Notes: generated by a model from the sequence alone, not told the origin. DNA of 64,000 nucleotides from Athripsodes cinereus (GCA_947579605.1 OX388306.1:5704001-5768000), one strand, 5' to 3'. Positions 11,152 to 26,300 are shown, counted from the first letter of the stretch. A program made the numbers and translations.

Positions 11152-11302
11152 CTATGAAGGAACCATTCCTTGATTCCTCTTCCACTGCGAAGCCCCTCTA
11201 CGATTATGGTTACCACGGGTGGATTTATTGGCTGCCTTCTTCTGTCTGTTAAGGAGGGTTTCTTTATCTTGACCCTGGCCTTTCGCTCTGCCAACAACAT
11301 CC
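11152..11302 (-). CDS. ASCC2: ASCC2 exon 12 with stop
   Basis: 151 nt. It encodes a basic tail, NRQKKAANKSTRGNHNRRGA and NQGMVPS, then TAG. Human ASCC2 ends NHNRRTMADRKRSKGMIPS. The correct frame is not the longest ORF here. Confidence 0.92.
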
Positions 11303-14300
11303 CTATAACAACAAAAAGTATAAATTTGACATCAAAACATTTTCAAACTCGTTCTAACTAAACAAAGAACTTGTAAAACATAAATCTAACATATTTTGCT
11401 TTCAAAGTTTCTTGCAGAACAAATAGATTTTTAGACCCAAGATAAATTGAAAAAACACAGTATGTATTCCCTCTTCGATCAGCCAATAACAATCGTCTGG
11501 CAATTCCTTCACACCAATCTGGTTTCTATACAGACTCCTTCACAGTTCTCGGTGCTAGGTTATGGAATCAACTTCCGCTTAGTATCCGCACCTGTCCCAC
11601 ATATCAATTGTTTAGAAAGCAGCTCGGTGGTCGATAGTCTTCAGAATTTCAATACTTTCACTTTGTAAACCCTGAGGAAACGTTTTCTTCACGTGTAGTA
11701 CATATATATACACGGCGAGCATTCCTTCTCTTCCCTTCCCTCGATATCCGGACTTTCCCTCATAGTGTGCGCAGGTGTTTGCCTGTTTTTATGTATATTT
11801 ATTTTTAATTTTATGTATGTATATATTATTATCTTTTTTTTATGAATTTTGGGTTAGTTGGAAGATATCGCATACACGCGATAAACTCGCCCATTGTGCA
11901 TGATAATTATTGGTATTTATAATCTGTATATATGTATGTTTTTTAAGCACAATAAAGTTTATTATTATTATTATGTAGTTAACTTCCAAATGACTTTTAT
12001 TTGCGAAGTTAATAAAAGTCATTTGGAAATTAACTACATACTATGTTTTTTCAATTTATCTTGAAATGGACTTCCAACAAGTACTTTCAGTCAATATCAT
12101 AAAAAAAATTTACCCTGTGTTTTTGTTTATATCCAATATGGAATTGTATTATTTGTGCACAGATTAAATGAATAATTTATAAAAGTGAAGGATCGACATG
12201 GGAGTAATTTATCTAATATTCTATTTCTCAAATTACATATATTCTAATAAAACATTTACCTTTCAGGTTTATGTCCGTACTTCATATCTCTTTGAGCTTG
12301 ATACCTAGCCCTCACGTCCTCAGGATTCACACAGAAAGCATCACGAGGAGGATGGTTTGATGTTGAGGCACTTTGTGAAGGATCTTCATCTTCTTCATCC
12401 TACGAAAGAAGAATAAAATCATAAATTATTATCATTAGAATATGTATAAACAGCAATCCGAGAAATGTGCGAGGTCCAAGATGCTGTTAGATGGGGATGG
12501 AAGAAAACATATCTAAAGGATGAACAGTACCAGAAACCCAAATATTATCCTATATAATCTATTTGAGGGACAGCGCCCATCAGGAAGACCTCCAAAATGA
12601 TGGAATGACTGCTGGGCTTCCACATCTCAATAGGACTTTCCTGCATGAACAGACCTTTTGGATTCTATTTGATGTTTATATGTCCTGTGTATTTAAATTG
12701 ATCTAAACTCATTTTATGTTAAAACATACTTATCAAAAATTATAGTAGGTTTACTGGACATTGCCTCAAGGCAATATGTATGCCTTTTGTAAAAAAATAT
12801 TTGACAATAAAGTATTTATTATTATTATACCACAAGAAGAATAAGCTCCCGATAGGAGTGTTGAAGAGCGCGATGATGATGATGATACAAGTTGTCAAAA
12901 ACTCAAAGAATTAATACATTAATATTAACAGAAATACTTACTTCACTCTCGACCTTGTCTTGTATACGATTGAGGGATCTTGGCTTATTAAATCTTTTGT
13001 CGTCATCCCCAATTGCATCTGAAGCTATCTCGGGACCTTCAAAGTCGTACGTGTCATCATATTCATCATCATACACATCTACATCATCAGATATTAAACT
13101 GAAATAATAAAAAAACACACCAATTGTGTAAAATATTTTTTTTATCAATTTTATCCAGAAGAACCCATAATATTCTATGTGGGCTTCTCACAAGACAGAG
13201 CACTTGTAAATGATTGGTGAAGTTTGCAGCTGTATTCATGCTATTGTAGTTATTTGTAAGGAATTTTGACATGCTGCTATATTTTTGCTGTAGTTGACTT
13301 GTTTGTTTCAAAAATATGGTTTTGTTTTTAATTTTATTAGTTTGTGAATCAAAATGTTATTCGCATCAAATGATACATTTTGCAGTGTTCTTATTTGTGT
13401 AATGATCTGAATGTATTTTGGCAGTGAATGGCGCAAAGGTGATATTTTATCATGTAAACGGACCACGGACTAATTGTTTATTTTAATTTTATTTGTTTAT
13501 TTATTTTGATTATTGTCTGACACGATAAATCTAATGTTTTTCTGCCACAACACAGCCTTATGGCTAGTGTGGTAGTCATATAAAAAAACACAAATACTTC
13601 AAAAAGTCCAGCAGAATAGGTTACACACTTTTTCTACAATTTATAAAACATCACAAATAATCTTTAATGATAAATTAGTAATTTAATCTTTGATTCGCTA
13701 ACAAGGTATCCAGCTCGGTTATGGAATGATTTGCCTGTTGGTCAGACTTGCTCCAACTATTCCCATTTTCAAGAGTAGACTGAAGCATCATTATCTCGCT
13801 CTAAATGGTCCATCTTGAGCTATGATCCCCCCGTCCCCTTTTTCTTTTTTCCCTTCCCTCTACATCTTATTTATGTGTATTGTAAACTTTTTGTCTATGT
13901 GTGAATGTATCTATGTTTGGTTTGTATTCTGATCAAATATGTGTTGTTTTTGAGTTTTATGTAAGTATGTGTCTCATTTGTATAACTGGTTGGTTGTCAG
14001 AAATTGCCTGCAGGCAATAAACCCGCCATTTGTACCACTTTTAATATGTACAATAAAGATTATTTTATTTTATGCCACTTATTCTTTATATCTTATTTTA
14101 TTGGTACAAAGAAGAAAATCCAGATGTTAATTATATGTATTGAGTCTAATTGCTACTTCACCTACAGCAAATGCTGTGATGGTATAGATAGTACATATTT
14201 GATAATTTTTATTTCAATCAACACTGTAAACCAAATTAAAATATATCATGGGTAAGTAAAACAACAAAAATACAAATAATTTTCCAAATATGACAAAAAT

Positions 14301-17300
14301 CAATAAAATAAAAAAATGTGAACTTACTTATATTTAGTGTATTTGTCTTTCATCTGTTTCACGTGAGATTTGTCATCCAGCATCTCAGAAAGATTTTTAT
14401 GTTGAAACTTCTTCTTTCCTTTATGAACTCGGCTTTGATCAATATTGTCTCTGGTCATAACATCAAACTCATCATTGTCAAACACATTCAACCTATCTAT
14501 ACCAGTCTGTAAGTATTGGACATCTAACGGATCATCGGGAATGATGGGTAATGCCGGATCTAACGATTGTAAGGACTCATCTAACGTACCTTCTAAAACA
14601 CTATTTATAACTCTCTCCGTATTAAACCCATAAAACTCTAAACATTTTAATATAAATCCATCTCCTAAATGGGGTAAAATATCTTTAACTTCTGATATTA
14701 ACGATTGTGTTTTTGCTTCCTCTGGCACATGGTTCTGGTTTGATTCTTGTACATTAGTATTATTAATATTCCTATTGAATCCGTTTATTTCGTGATATCC
14801 ATCCGTTAAATGATTGTATTGACTGCTAGAACTGGGTGCGTATTGTTCGTTGTTTGACCATGTCTCGGGTGAATCGTCATGATATGTAAGCATTACAGCT
14901 TGTAAAATGAAATCTCTTTTCATAGGGTCCCTAAAACAAAAAAAAAACACAATTTAATCTGACATACCCACAATCAAAGTAACTTCGATTGTCAAGAAGA
15001 TTGAAGGTTCAATCAAGAAGGTGTGTGGGTTATATTTGAATTTATTTTAACATTTACCTTTATTTTATTTATTTATCATTATACATGTTACTACTGGACA
15101 CACAAGTAGTATAATTCCATAATTAAGTAAAAGAATTAATGATAAATTTGACTTATCAAAAGACGTCTCTCTCGTAATAAATAATTTATAGTAGAAAGAA
15201 ACACTTGCTTCAATTCACCTAATTATATAAATTACAAATTTTAAATATTTTTTTTTGTGCCACAGTTTTTTTTTAAATACCAAGTGTTTGAATGGTCTTG
15301 TACAGTAACAATGTACTCACAGCAGTGAGTATATATATAGGCATAATTCACTCGATGTCGGGTGCCTTACCGGTTAAAAAAGAAAGAAAGAAAGAAGAAG
15401 TTTCTTGTAAAAGCGGGATAATATATAGTCATTATTTTTCAAGTTAACCTGGTTCTACATCCTGCTTCATCGACTTTAATTATTGTACCGCACAGATGAT
15501 GGCGGGACAGTGTAGTATGTATGTGAGCACGCGTATGTGTAGACATCATCAACCATATGGCACTGTGTGTAAATTCCCACCCACATACAAAGGAAAATTG
15601 ACACATCGCACGTTTGCGGCCGCAGCGTAAAATTGACGTAGCTTATGTTCGCGGCCGCAGCGTGTTCAATCTAATGGTACTATATATGTATACACACACA
15701 CACATAGCCAAAATTCACGCACACATACAAGGCGACACATCTCAAGTTTGCAGCTGCAGCGGGCACTCTCGAGTAGAATTTTCCCCAAAATCCAGAAATA
15801 AAGCCACTTCCGTTATTACAATTAAGTCAAATTATCTCCTTATGAGAGGGGATTACAGCATTGTGCCTTATCTGAAATGATAGGCGAAACTAATGATCAA
15901 ATAATAAGGTACGAAGCAGGCCCAATCGGCACATGTTAGGGAAGCTGTGGGTGTATGAACGAGCTTGGTACGACCGTGAGCCATGTAATTTGAGCTTAGA
16001 TAGCTGATTAAACTTATTATGTAGTAGGTAGATATCTATTGAAATATATATTCTGTTAAAATAATTGTTAAATACCTATACACATAAGATAATGGTTGTA
16101 ACATGTGCCTATTTACTGATAAATAAAGATGAATCTACACCGGTTGATGAAAGTCGATCCCTCACCAACCATCTAAGGCGAGCGGGACGTTCGTGTAGAG
16201 GTGAGGGGTGAGGGTGATCGGCGGCCTATAAATTGGCAGCCACTGCCGGTGTAGGGTCAGTACTGAATTAACAACGAGATCAAGTGTTTCATTTCTACTA
16301 CCTACGAAGATTTTGACCTGGCTACCCTCACTGGACACCCCACTGGACATCTTACCTGGCACACTTCACTGGACATCTTACCTGGCTACCTTCACTGGAT
16401 ACGCCACTGAACATCTCACCTGACTACCACACTGTGTGTTGGTTTATTGCTGAGGAACCAGCAACCCTCTACTCACCCCGACTCCTGACCACCCTTTGGA
16501 GATACAGTCTTTGTACACTGCACTCTCGGAGTCAAGTTGTGCCGTACAAAGTGGTCCTTCGACCCGCGGATCTTCAGCTATAGTAACCAACGATGCCGAT
16601 GTCAACGCGCAGTGGTGTGGGAGGAGCTGCGATCGATGATCAAGAGTCCGATGCTTCGGATACCACCCACACTCACACGGATGAAACCAACCGCAACCTG
16701 GTAGCAGAGAACAGAGAACTTCGTAGGCAGCTGCAGAGGATGCAAACGGAGGCCGCACAAGCAGCAGCAGCGCAGAAACCAGAGATTGAGAGACCGCCCC
16801 CCCCTCCATCTGCCGCAGTGCCTGCTGCGATTCCAGAAACAACAAGAGTGCAGCCTACTGTTTCACCATTCTCCAACTATGATGCTGGCGCTAGACGAGC
16901 AGCAGAGGCGAGGCCTTCTCAGTACGCAGTAGACTGGTTGGGGCAGCTCAACTCACCATCGCAGATGGCTGATGAAGACGCAACACGGCGTATGGAGACG
17001 CTGCTGGCAAGACAAGCTAGCTCTAAAGACTTGCCCGTCTTCACTGGTGGTGCCTTAGAATGGGACAACTTCAAGGCGCAATATGAAGAATCTACAAGGT
17101 TGTATGGAATGACAGCTGCCGAAAATCGAATGCACCTTCAACGGGCCCTGAAGGGGTACGCCCATGAGACAGTAACAGCGATGCTGCACAGAAAGGACAT
17201 CGATTGTGAAGCGATTATGAGATTATTAGACGAAACGTTCGCCGGACAGACGAAACTTTTGAATGGATTGAGTGATAAACTGAAGAAATTCCCGCCGATG

Positions 17301-20300
17301 AGTCCTAGTGCCCCTGCTACCTATCGTGAATTTAGTGCCTTGCTTCAGAACATTGTTGTAGTGTTAGCTGACATTAGTGAAAGTCGGCTTAGTGATCCAG
17401 ACGCTCTTATGCTAATAGTGTCAAAGCTACCTCAGTGGCAACTCGCTATGTGGTCTACAGAAGTTATGCGAGAACGTAGAGCGGGTCGATATGCGGAACC
17501 GACAGTTAGACAGTTTGCGGAATTCTATAGAGAAATGTGTATGAGCTTGAATAACATTGGATTAAAAGTGAAAGAGGGGAAAACCGCGCAAGTGTTTAAT
17601 TTGACTGAGGTCAGTGAACTTTGGAACGAATGTGAAAGTGTAGTTAGTGCTTCGCTAGAACACGAATCACCGCAGATAGACAATGTACGAGAGAAAGATC
17701 GCACGATCACGAATGGTTGTGTACAATGCGGAGAGGATCACAAACTCTCACAGTGCCGAGCTTATATGAACAAAACCGTAGAAGATAGATGGGCACTTGT
17801 TAAAGCTAGCCGTCTTTGCTTCAACTGCATCACAGCAAGACATCCAGCTGCAGGCTGTAGAAAGCGACGCTGTGGCATCGAAGGATGCAAAGCGGGACAT
17901 CATTCATCGCTCCACAAAGTGCAAAGTGAGATAGTGACAAACACGTGGAGAGACGGAACTCCGGTGTTTCTGAAAGTGGTACCGGTAGTGTTAAGTGGAC
18001 CTAAAGGATGTGTTAAGATTCACGCTCTTCTTGATGAAGGGTCAACAGTGACATTAGTGGACAATGCAGTGGCTGACAGTGTGGGTGCCCGTGGCCGAGT
18101 GAGTGGACTCAAACTAAAGGGAGTACATGATATGCGGGCGGCAGACAGTGCATCGCGAAGAGTGAAAGTCGGTGTAGCCGGTGACAATGGGCACAGTTAC
18201 ACAATTGTTGCGCATACGGTGACACAGCTGTTACTTCCAGAGCAATGGATGGCACGCAGCCGAGAAGATGTGCGAGCTCCTGGAATAAGGGCATCTCTAG
18301 TAAAACCCCTAATACTGATTGGACAAGACAACGCCCACTTAGTTGTGAGTAGAGAAATTCGAGAAATGGCTGGAGACAGTGTGATCATGTCTAGGACTGC
18401 TTTGGGGTGGACTGCTCACGGTGGTTCAAACTTACCAGAGATAGCATACACCCTGCACATCAACCGAGATGACGACTTGAACCAAAAGTTAAAAGATCAT
18501 TTCGCAGTTGATTCTCTTGGAGTCACAGCAGCCTGTAGAATACCCTTGGAGGAACGAAAGGCAATGGAAATTATGAATAGCACTACCCACCAACTACCCA
18601 ATGGACAGTGGTCAACGGGTTTACTATGGAAAGAGATGAGATGTGCACTCCCAGATAACAGGGTATGCGCGCTAGGAAGATTACAATCTTTAGAAAGGAA
18701 ATTACAGCGTGACCCCATCTTGAAGGAGGCATACGTAAGAAAAATGGAAGAAATTGTCAATAAAGGATACGCAGTCCGTGTATCGGAAGTGCAGCCGCAT
18801 CCACGGCAATGGTATCTACCACACTTTGCTGTATTGAACGCCAATAAACCCGGGAAGATAAGAATTGTTTACGACGCCGCATGCAAATTCAGAGGCGTAT
18901 CACTTAACGACAAATTACTGACTGGACCTGACATGCTGACGTCACTCTGGGGGCACATCATACGATTCCGAGAAGGTGGGTTTGCTGTGGCAGCCGACAT
19001 ACGTGAAATGTTCTTACGTATAAAAATAGACCAAGAAGACCAAGAATCTCAACGTTTTCTCTGGAGGAGTGACCCTAATGGTGAAATCGAGACATACCGA
19101 ATGACATCAATGGTATTTGGCGCATGTTGTTCTCCGGCAAGTGCTCAATTTGTACGCAATGCAGTCGCAGGTGCCAAAGAGGCAGAGTATCCTGAAGCAG
19201 CTACAGCCATCCGAATGAGTTTTTACATGGATGACTTCCTACTAGCAAGAGATAGTGAAGAAGAAGCAGCAACGTTAGCAGTGCAAGTGAAAACCGTACT
19301 GGCTAGTGGGGGTTTCGAGTTGACGAATTGGGCCTCTAACAGTGTTCCTGTGCATAAAATTGTTACGGGACTAGAAGCTAACGATACACCAGTTAACATT
19401 GAAATAGGGGTAAAAACCGAAGAAAGGATACTAGGGGTACACTGGAACCCCCAGATGGATGCTTTCATATACACTTTGGAGTCTACAGCTATCGGAGAAC
19501 CATGGCCCACCAAAAGGGAGTTACTAAGTGCTGTGATGGGTGTTTTTGACCCATTAGGATTCATTTCTTGCATATTCATCAGATCAAAAGTCCTCTTGCA
19601 GCAAGTTTGGCGCTCTCATATTGATTGGGACGAAAAACTGAAACCAGAACACGCCCTCAAATGGCAAGAATGGTTGAAGATGATAAAGGAAGTCCAGTGC
19701 AAAATACCACGACGTTGTCGTCGCAGTAGAAACTCTGATGCAGAAATTCACGTATTTGGCGATGCCTCGGAAGAAGCTTGTTGCGTGGTAGCTTACTTGC
19801 GAGAAGAGGATAATACAGGGGTGCATGTAACATTTTTGGGTAGCAAGTGTAAGGTGGCCCCACTTAAACCACTTTCAATTCCTAGACTGGAACTACAAGC
19901 CGCACTGATGGCGGCAAGACTGGCGAAAGCATTGAAGGAACAGATGACCAGCCGAGTAGTAAGAATGGCCTATTGGACGGATTCTACTACCGTCTTAAGT
20001 TGGATCCAGTCAGACCCACGATGTTACTCAACCTTTGTTGCTAATCGACTGGGAGAAATCGACGAGCTTACAAAAACAAGTGAATGGAGGTGGGTGCCTA
20101 CAGGAGAAAACCCTGCCGATATTGGGACCCGAGATCTAGAACCTCCCAATATGACACCATCAGGAATATGGTTTAGTGGCCCGGCATTCTTGAGAGAACC
20201 CTCGTCAGAGTGGCCACAACAGCAAATACCCACTCCTATCCATGGACCCGAACTCCGAAAAGAATACCTAACGGGAAACGTGATTGAGGAAAAATTCAAA

Positions 20301-23300
20301 CCTGATGGTCTACCAGATGTCACTCGATTCTCTTCATGGGAGAGGCTGATACGCTCTACAGCCTGGGTCATCCGATTCATTGAAAAATGCCGTAAGACGG
20401 GCACTGACAAAAAGGCATTGACAGTTGGTGAACTAAGGAAGGCTGAACATTTATGGATTCTAGCCTCGCAGGAAGAGGCCTTCCACGAAGATATAAAAAG
20501 GCTGAAGAACAAGCAAGCATTAAAGAAAGGAAGCCGTCTCGTAAGCTGGACACCACAGTTGCTCGAAGATGGGACATTAGTATCTAACAGTAGGTTGGTG
20601 GCCTTGTCCGAAGACCCGAAACAGTACAGTCAACTCCCAATCCTAGACGGTAAAGGAGCGTACGGCAAATTAATCATCCGTCATATACACATAGCAACGA
20701 ACCATCAAGGCGTAGAGAAAACGGTAGCACAGATACGCCGAGATTTCGCAATGATTGGGATTCGAACAGCAGTAAGAGCAGTAGTGTTTCGTTGCCAAAA
20801 GTGTCGCATCGATAAATGCCATGCACAGCCACCGCTAATGAATCAACTTCCGGACGCCAGATTGGCGCACCATCAACCACCTTTCTCACAGTGTGGGGTG
20901 GATTTCTTTGGCCCTATGGAAGTGGTTATTGGAAGGCGAAAAGAAAAACGGTACGGAGCCCTCTTCACTTGTTTAACGACCAGAGCAGTCCATTTAGAAT
21001 TGGCCAACAACCTGAATTCGGATTCATTCATCATGGCAATGTGTCGTATGTCAGCAAGAAGAGGATACCCAGCTGTCATGTATTCGGATAATGGCACCAA
21101 CTTCCATGGAGCGAATAAGGAACTTCAAAGAGCGCATCACGAATTAATGGAAGACGAAAAGGTAATGACTTGGATGGGAGTCAAAAGAATGGAATGGCGC
21201 TTCATACCACCAGCGGCTCCTCACATGGGGGGAGCCTGGGAAAGACTCGTACGCTCAGTTAAAAAGGCACTTGGAAAAACATTGAAAGATCGAGCCTTAA
21301 AAGAAGAAACACTGCTGACAGCTCTAGCAGAGGCTGAACACACAGTCAACTGCCGACCACTCACCCACGTCAGCGTCAATCCAGAGGACGACGAGCCATT
21401 AACACCAAATCATTTCCTCATTGGGGCGTCGAGCGGACGACCGCAGCTGTCCCACTACGCACCTGAAATGAACGACGTGCACATTAGAAAGCAGTGGCGT
21501 CTCGCACAAAAGCTGAGTGATATGTTTTGGCGGAGGTGGGTGACTGAGTATGCACCCACCTTAGCAAGAAGACAGAAATGGAGCCAGCCAGCTCAACCAC
21601 TGCAAGAAGGAGACGTGGTGATAATTGTAGATCCCGCATTCCCCAGGAACACCTGGCCAAAAGGCAGAATTGTGAGAGTAAAGGAAAGCAAAGATGGACA
21701 AGTTAGATCAGCAACCGTTATCACAGGAGACGGAAAGGAATATGAGAGGCCAGCAGTCAAGCTGGCGAAGATTGATATAAAATAACGAGTGTGCGGAAGA
21801 AAAGGTGAGGGAAACCCTCACGGGGGGAGTGTACCGCACAGATGATGGCGGGACAGTGTAGTATGTATGTGAGCACGCGTATGTGTAGACATCATCAACC
21901 ATATGGCACTGTGTGTAAATTCCCACCCACATACAAAGGAAAATTGACACATCGCACGTTTGCGGCCGCAGCGTAAAATTGACGTAGCTTATGTTCGCGG
22001 CCGCAGCGTGTTCAATCTAATGGTACTATATATGTATACACACACACACATAGCCAAAATTCACGCACACATACAAGGCGACACATCTCAAGTTTGCAGC
22101 TGCAGCGGGCACTCTCGAGTAGAATTTTCCCCAAAATCCAGAAATAAAGCCACTTCCGTTATTACAATTAAGTCAAATTATCTCCTTATGAGAGGGGATT
22201 ACAGCATTGTGCCTTATCTGAAATGATAGGCGAAACTAATGATCAAATAATAAGGTACGAAGCAGGCCCAATCGGCACATGTTAGGGAAGCTGTGGGTGT
22301 ATGAACGAGCTTGGTACGACCGTGAGCCATGTAATTTGAGCTTAGATAGCTGATTAAACTTATTATGTAGTAGGTAGATATCTATTGAAATATATATTCT
22401 GTTAAAATAATTGTTAAATACCTATACACATAAGATAATGGTTGTAACATGTGCCTATTTACTGATAAATAAAGATGAATCTACACCGGTTGATGAAAGT
22501 CGATCCCTCACCAACCATCTAAGGCGAGCGGGACGTTCGTGTAGAGGTGAGGGGTGAGGGTGATCGGCGGCCTATAAATTGGCAGCCACTGCCGGTGTAG
22601 GGTCAGTACTGAATTAACAACGAGATCAAGTGTTTCATTTCTACTACCTACGAAGATTTTGACCTGGCTACCCTCACTGGACACCCCACTGGACATCTTA
22701 CCTGGCACACTTCACTGGACATCTTACCTGGCTACCTTCACTGGATACGCCACTGAACATCTCACCTGACTACCACACTGTGTGTTGGTTTATTGCTGAG
22801 GAACCAGCAACCCTCTACTCACCCCGACTCCTGACCACCCTTTGGAGATACAGTCTTTGTACACTGCACTCTCGGAGTCAAGTTGTGCCGTACAATTATA
22901 TATATATTTGTTGTGTTTATGGGTACATCAAAAATGCACATATTTTGGAAATAAATAAAATTTGACAAGTAATTCCTCAATTATGGCTATAATTCTTGGA
23001 GTACTTGTCAGATTTCCAAAATTCTCCATTTTTGATAAAATAAAAATAATCCTGTGGAGCACCCGGTAAAGAATTGGTCTCCCACTCTTCTGCGTAAGTT
23101 TTCGAGTGTCCTGTAAAAGGCAGGTGTTCGAAAAAAATAAGACATTTTACATCTTAAATTCAGCGATGAGGCTTGCCACCCATCCTGAATGTCTTGATTT
23201 TATATTGGCACGAAGAGGACAGTTTGCATGTTTCTTACGTGCAGGTGATCTGCTGGCTACCCCACTTGTGGGATATGCCGTGATGGTATAGTAGTAATAG

Positions 23301-26300
23301 TAGTAGTAGTAATATAAATTAATGTACTGAACAAAATCGGAAGGCATGGAAATCCATTGTTTTAAAGGCTAAATCTCTGAAAGAGCTGTATAGTGGTCGT
23401 AAATAGGTAAGTAAAGTAATAACTAAATAAGTAAATGACAAGAATCTTACATCTTAGTATAAGCCTGGCATATTACATCTAAATCCACCTCCACAGGATA
23501 CATAGCATTGTAGTCTTTCAGAAAAGCCTTCTCTGACAAGATGTCAGTGATTAAAGTCAAATATGTGTTCACACTGCTCTCTACATTGATACTAGAACTG
23601 AAAAAAATTAAAAATAATAGTTCTATTACTTAGTTGAATTAATGACGTAATACCTCCATTTATCAACTCACATCCCATACAGTTATTATTACTGATTTGA
23701 ATAAATATTGATTATCTTAGAGTGAGATTGCTGTGGCTTGAAATATTGTTGCTTAACTTAACCCATATAAAAAAAAATAATTTGAAAGGTAAATAATTTG
23801 TGATTTTGATGCAATATTTTAACATTCTTGTTGCTTACCTATCATTAAAAATACTATCTATAGAAGTGGCTAATATAAGTCTATAGGCATCCACAAATTC
23901 AGCTCTAATGAGGTCCAGGTACTCGTATATCTTATCACATTTCTCTTTGTCTGACTTGCCCAGTTCATCTATCTTCTTGTACATCAGCGGAATAGTGTTC
24001 TCGTATAAATTTGTAATGCTAAAAAATAATGAAAAACAACCAGTGTGTAATATTTTTCAAAATCAAATCTATGTTATGGAAGTCTATATTGCTCCGACTA
24101 GAATCAGTTAAATTTTAGATTATTGAATACACTTCAAATACAATTTATGAATTTTGAAATTAACATTTATATTGGTACATAGTAAATCGCCTGGAAAATA
24201 AATATAACTGTCCATAAATGTGCTGTAACATAAAATAACACCAGACCAAACCTTCTCTAACCTATATTATACCGACATGCAATTAGTCAAACATATGTGT
24301 GCCAAAAACGTGAATAATTAATATTCTGATTAAAAAATCAAAAATTTCTTTGGGGAACAATTTCAAATTTCTATACTAAAATAAAATTCTGACAACGGTA
24401 GTGAAGGGAGGAAAACGCCCATGCCATATCGTCCCTCTTCTGACTAACAGTAATTTGCTGCCTAAATGTAAATTATTCAGGAGAGCGTTTTTTGTGTTTT
24501 GCCGTGCATATTTTATATGATACAGTGTAAACATATTTTTATTTGTACCTATTCTTATATAGGTATCTCAGAATCATTTTTGTGATGAAATTTTGAGGAA
24601 TCAGTAGATATAACACATTTTATTTAGTTACAGTTACAGGTGTGATTTTCAGTGAGAACATGCAGGGCACATATAAGTACACATTGGTGATCATAACTCG
24701 ATTTTGCCAAAAATGTCAGATACGACAGTTAAGCAGAAGAGGGACGATATATACAAATTATATTTATATGATTTTTAGCGTTTAAGAACCTTAATGAATA
24801 TATTTAAATTAAGAGAGGAACTTTATAACTTTAATCATGCAAAAAATTAAGATCCATACAGATTTTGCAAATAATATACAAAATAATGAAATTCTCTATT
24901 ATTCTCAATCTATAAAAAACCAACAAACAATCATATTGAACTTACCTGTTGTGAAAATCTTGTTCTCTGAATGTTTGTCGAGATGGAGAGTAGACATCCA
25001 TAAACAATCTCAGAGTAAGTGAGCAGTCTAACAGATGAAGGCAGAGATCGTACAGGGATGATAGTGTCAAGGATTTTTCCATAACATAAACTTTACTGTT
25101 GAGCCCTCCAAATGATTTGGAGAAACCCTTAAATACTTCCGGCAGTTCTGGAGGATCAGCACCCATGTTACTGTGATTGTCGATTTGTAATGAGACAAAA
25201 TTAAATATCTGAAAAGAAAATGACATATCTAAGAATTTATAAATCATTTATCATGTTTTCGGCACTGTGACTTGAGAAGTTATTTAATACACATTCAACT
25301 AGTACCATCTGAATTTTAATGATATTTTATTTAGCTATATTTTTTATCTGTTAATTATAATTATATATCTTATTTACGGTATTTTACAAATACTTATCTT
25401 CTAGAGGACACTTGGAACTTCCAAATAAAAAGAAAGACCTTTTCCATACATAAAGAATAACATCTGAGAACATGTGAACACATTTCATATCCGCGCTTTC
25501 TCACACTTCTTCTTTCAGAAAGATACAGCCTCTCCGTCATTTTTTCACCATCCATTTGCTCCACGTATCCAAAGAATGACATAAATAATTTAATTAACAT
25601 CTTACATACCTGTTTCAAGAATGCTATCGCTCGTACAAGATCATCATTATATTTAGGTTGTACTGTGAACACAGACTTGAGGATGATTCCGACATGAGAG
25701 AGATTATTGATACCATACAGCAGGCAAAGGTCAAACATTATAGGAACTGTGAAAATGTATTTGTCGTAAAGGATTTTACCTAAATGAGTTTTGTTCATCC
25801 ATTCAGCCTGAAACATTAATAATTCAATTAATATTCATAGATAAGTGATAAGAAAGCAAGATTGAGGGATGTCGTGGCTGCGGAAGAAGGCAGATGTCGT
25901 GGCTGTGGAATATACGGCAATGGACCGGAATAACATGGATGGGAGAACTGGTCTGCACAGCGCGAGACAGAGAGGCATTATCCAGAGTGATTGCCAACGT
26001 CGGGGGGACCTGATACGGCACTTATAGAAGAAGAAGAAGTCATAAGGAAAGCTCTGAATAATTGAGGATACAAAAGTGTGTATAGCTTCCTCGATAGAGA
26101 CTTTTTCATTTCTGGTATCCGTGATAGGAACTACTAAGTTATATTGAATAGACATAAGGTGCTAAAAATTCTTTATTCTTCTGATGTAGAAATCGACAAT
26201 TAAACAAAAGATTTCCTTTCTAACTTGTATATGACACATATTTATTTATTTATTTATTCATTCTTTACTGTAGATTGATTATTTTTCTTATTTTCTTATG

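Larger units (their letters stand above)
15484..22894 (+). mobile_element. Complete BEL/Pao LTR retrotransposon, 7411 bp
   Basis: Two LTRs of 1065 bp, each starting TGTA and ending TACA, flank one long gag-pol ORF. A 5-bp target duplication, ATTAT, stands at 15479-15483 and 22895-22899. A primer-binding-like TGG stretch follows the 5' LTR and a G-rich polypurine tract precedes the 3' LTR. I saw no difference between the LTRs when reading them side by side, which points to a recent insertion. It lies in the intron between ASCC2 exons 8 and 9, antisense to that gene. BEL/Pao is assigned from the order protease, RT, RNase H, integrase, and the DUF1759/A17-like parts. Confidence 0.95.

Noticed and set aside
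15614..15880. 88-codon ORF, repeated at 21960-22226
   Set aside because: It lies wholly inside the BEL LTR, starts in a GC-rich repeat and has no relation to known LTR proteins. Twofold presence is explained by the two LTRs.
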